Shown: piece after piece, positions 63,681 through 64,000 of the stretch
How positions within the stretch are numbered: the stretch's first letter is position 1
How the letters are laid out: each line of letters starts with the position of its first letter
Assembly (NCBI GenBank): GCA_963703015.1
Contig: OY969779.1
Coordinates: 1,984,001-2,048,000, forward strand
Direction of reading: 5' to 3'
DNA from: Methanobacterium_B sp963703015
GTDB taxonomy: Archaea; Methanobacteriota; Methanobacteria; Methanobacteriales; Methanobacteriaceae
DNA length: 64,000 nt
Notes under the pieces: model-generated
What the model saw: only the letters and a program-made list of their open reading frames with translations
What the model was told of the DNA's origin: nothing
Databases searched by the model: none
Position numbers and translations under genes: made by a program

Positions 63681-64000
63681 ATGAAACCAAAACTGAAATT
63701 AGACATAGAAAATGGTGTTAAACCTGGTCCATTCGAAGGAATAAAATATTTAATTTATTACACCAAAGATAAATTTGATAAAGATGATTTAGATGAAATA
63801 TCAAAGGGTCTTGAAACTTGGAGTATGTACACAACCAGCAAAGAAGTTGAAGTAAAATTTTCTGGAGCTCGTCAAAATGAAGATAAAACCTATTTTGCCC
63901 TGACAATGAAATTTCCGGATCTGTTTTTAAAAAAACATCAAATAACAGATTTAATTAACCAAGTTACCGATAGTTTTTCTTCATTTTTAAATCAAAGAAT
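63681..64000 (+). CDS. hypothetical protein, 3'-truncated by window
   Basis: 106 codons are visible from ATG 63681 and the frame is open to the right edge. The sequence is acidic and lysine-rich with no cysteines: KPKLKLDIENGVKPGPFEGI, then an alternating strand-helix pattern (VEVKFSGARQNEDKTYFAL). I do not recognise the family, and its full length is unknown. Preceded by an AAGTGAT ribosome site five bases upstream. Confidence 0.65.
   Translation, partial: MKPKLKLDIENGVKPGPFEGIKYLIYYTKDKFDKDDLDEISKGLETWSMYTTSKEVEVKFSGARQNEDKTYFALTMKFPDLFLKKHQITDLINQVTDSFSSFLNQR

Overview
The window reads as a chromosomal segment of a hydrogenotrophic methanogen of the order Methanobacteriales, most likely the genus Methanobacterium. 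This rests on: a long methanogenesis-marker (mmp) operon; cytoplasmic-type heterodisulfide reductase genes hdrC-hdrB; an F420H2 oxidase; a 2-phosphoglycerate kinase (cyclic 2,3-diphosphoglycerate synthesis); an archaeal SRP RNA; diphthamide and archaeosine genes; many archaeal DUF families; and a low-GC sequence with archaeal TATA boxes, frequent TTG/GTG starts and GGAGGTGAT-type ribosome sites. No IS element, integrase, CRISPR array or rRNA was seen. The genus assignment is inference.

Layout. 1-0.9 kb: two small zinc-ribbon proteins, the first possibly cut by the window edge. 0.94-8.5 kb: a tightly overlapping nine-gene operon (DUF2117, mmp2, mmp3, mmp6, DUF2111, mmp5, mmp15, mmp17, nifB-like), ending in a terminator-like hairpin. 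It combines parts of the methyl-coenzyme M reductase (MCR) activation machinery with the radical-SAM enzyme that builds the carbide-containing Fe-S precursor cluster. 8.6-16.6 kb: housekeeping and accessory genes (mtnA, trm5, dphB, an orphan Dam-type DNA methylase, an ABC-2 export system, a methyltransferase, an archaeosine-synthase-like protein). 16.7-19.6 kb: hdrC-hdrB with a palindrome and a strong TATA box upstream and an intrinsic-type terminator downstream, then two small conserved proteins. 19.7-34.4 kb: core metabolism and RNA genes (phosphoesterase, 2PGK + CBS protein, fprA, Pit phosphate transporter, SRP RNA, tRNA-Ser(GCU), a DNA glycosylase, two aminotransferases, a QueG-like iron-sulfur protein, an amino-acid permease, radical SAM, coaD, ITPase/XTPase).

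34.5-51.5 kb is an AT-rich surface-glycan locus: three multi-membrane GT-C-like proteins (two of them tandem paralogues), a Wzx-like flippase, about seven GT2/GT4-type glycosyltransferases, a B12-binding-like radical SAM protein and a hexapeptide acyltransferase. No nucleotide-sugar synthesis genes and no AglB are present. It is followed at 51.6-53.5 kb by four short class III signal-peptide pilins, two of which are almost identical tandem copies, and a small possible wHTH protein. 53.6-64 kb returns to core-like genes: a MurG-like transferase, a membrane-anchored PKPVT-repeat protein coupled to a UPF0173 hydrolase, the Era-like GTPase/DUF2073/zinc-ribbon trio, RqcH, an EMC6-like membrane protein, DUF2070, and a gene cut by the right edge.

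The two most informative modules are the mmp/nifB operon (how MCR is made active) and the glycan + pilin block (cell-surface variation).
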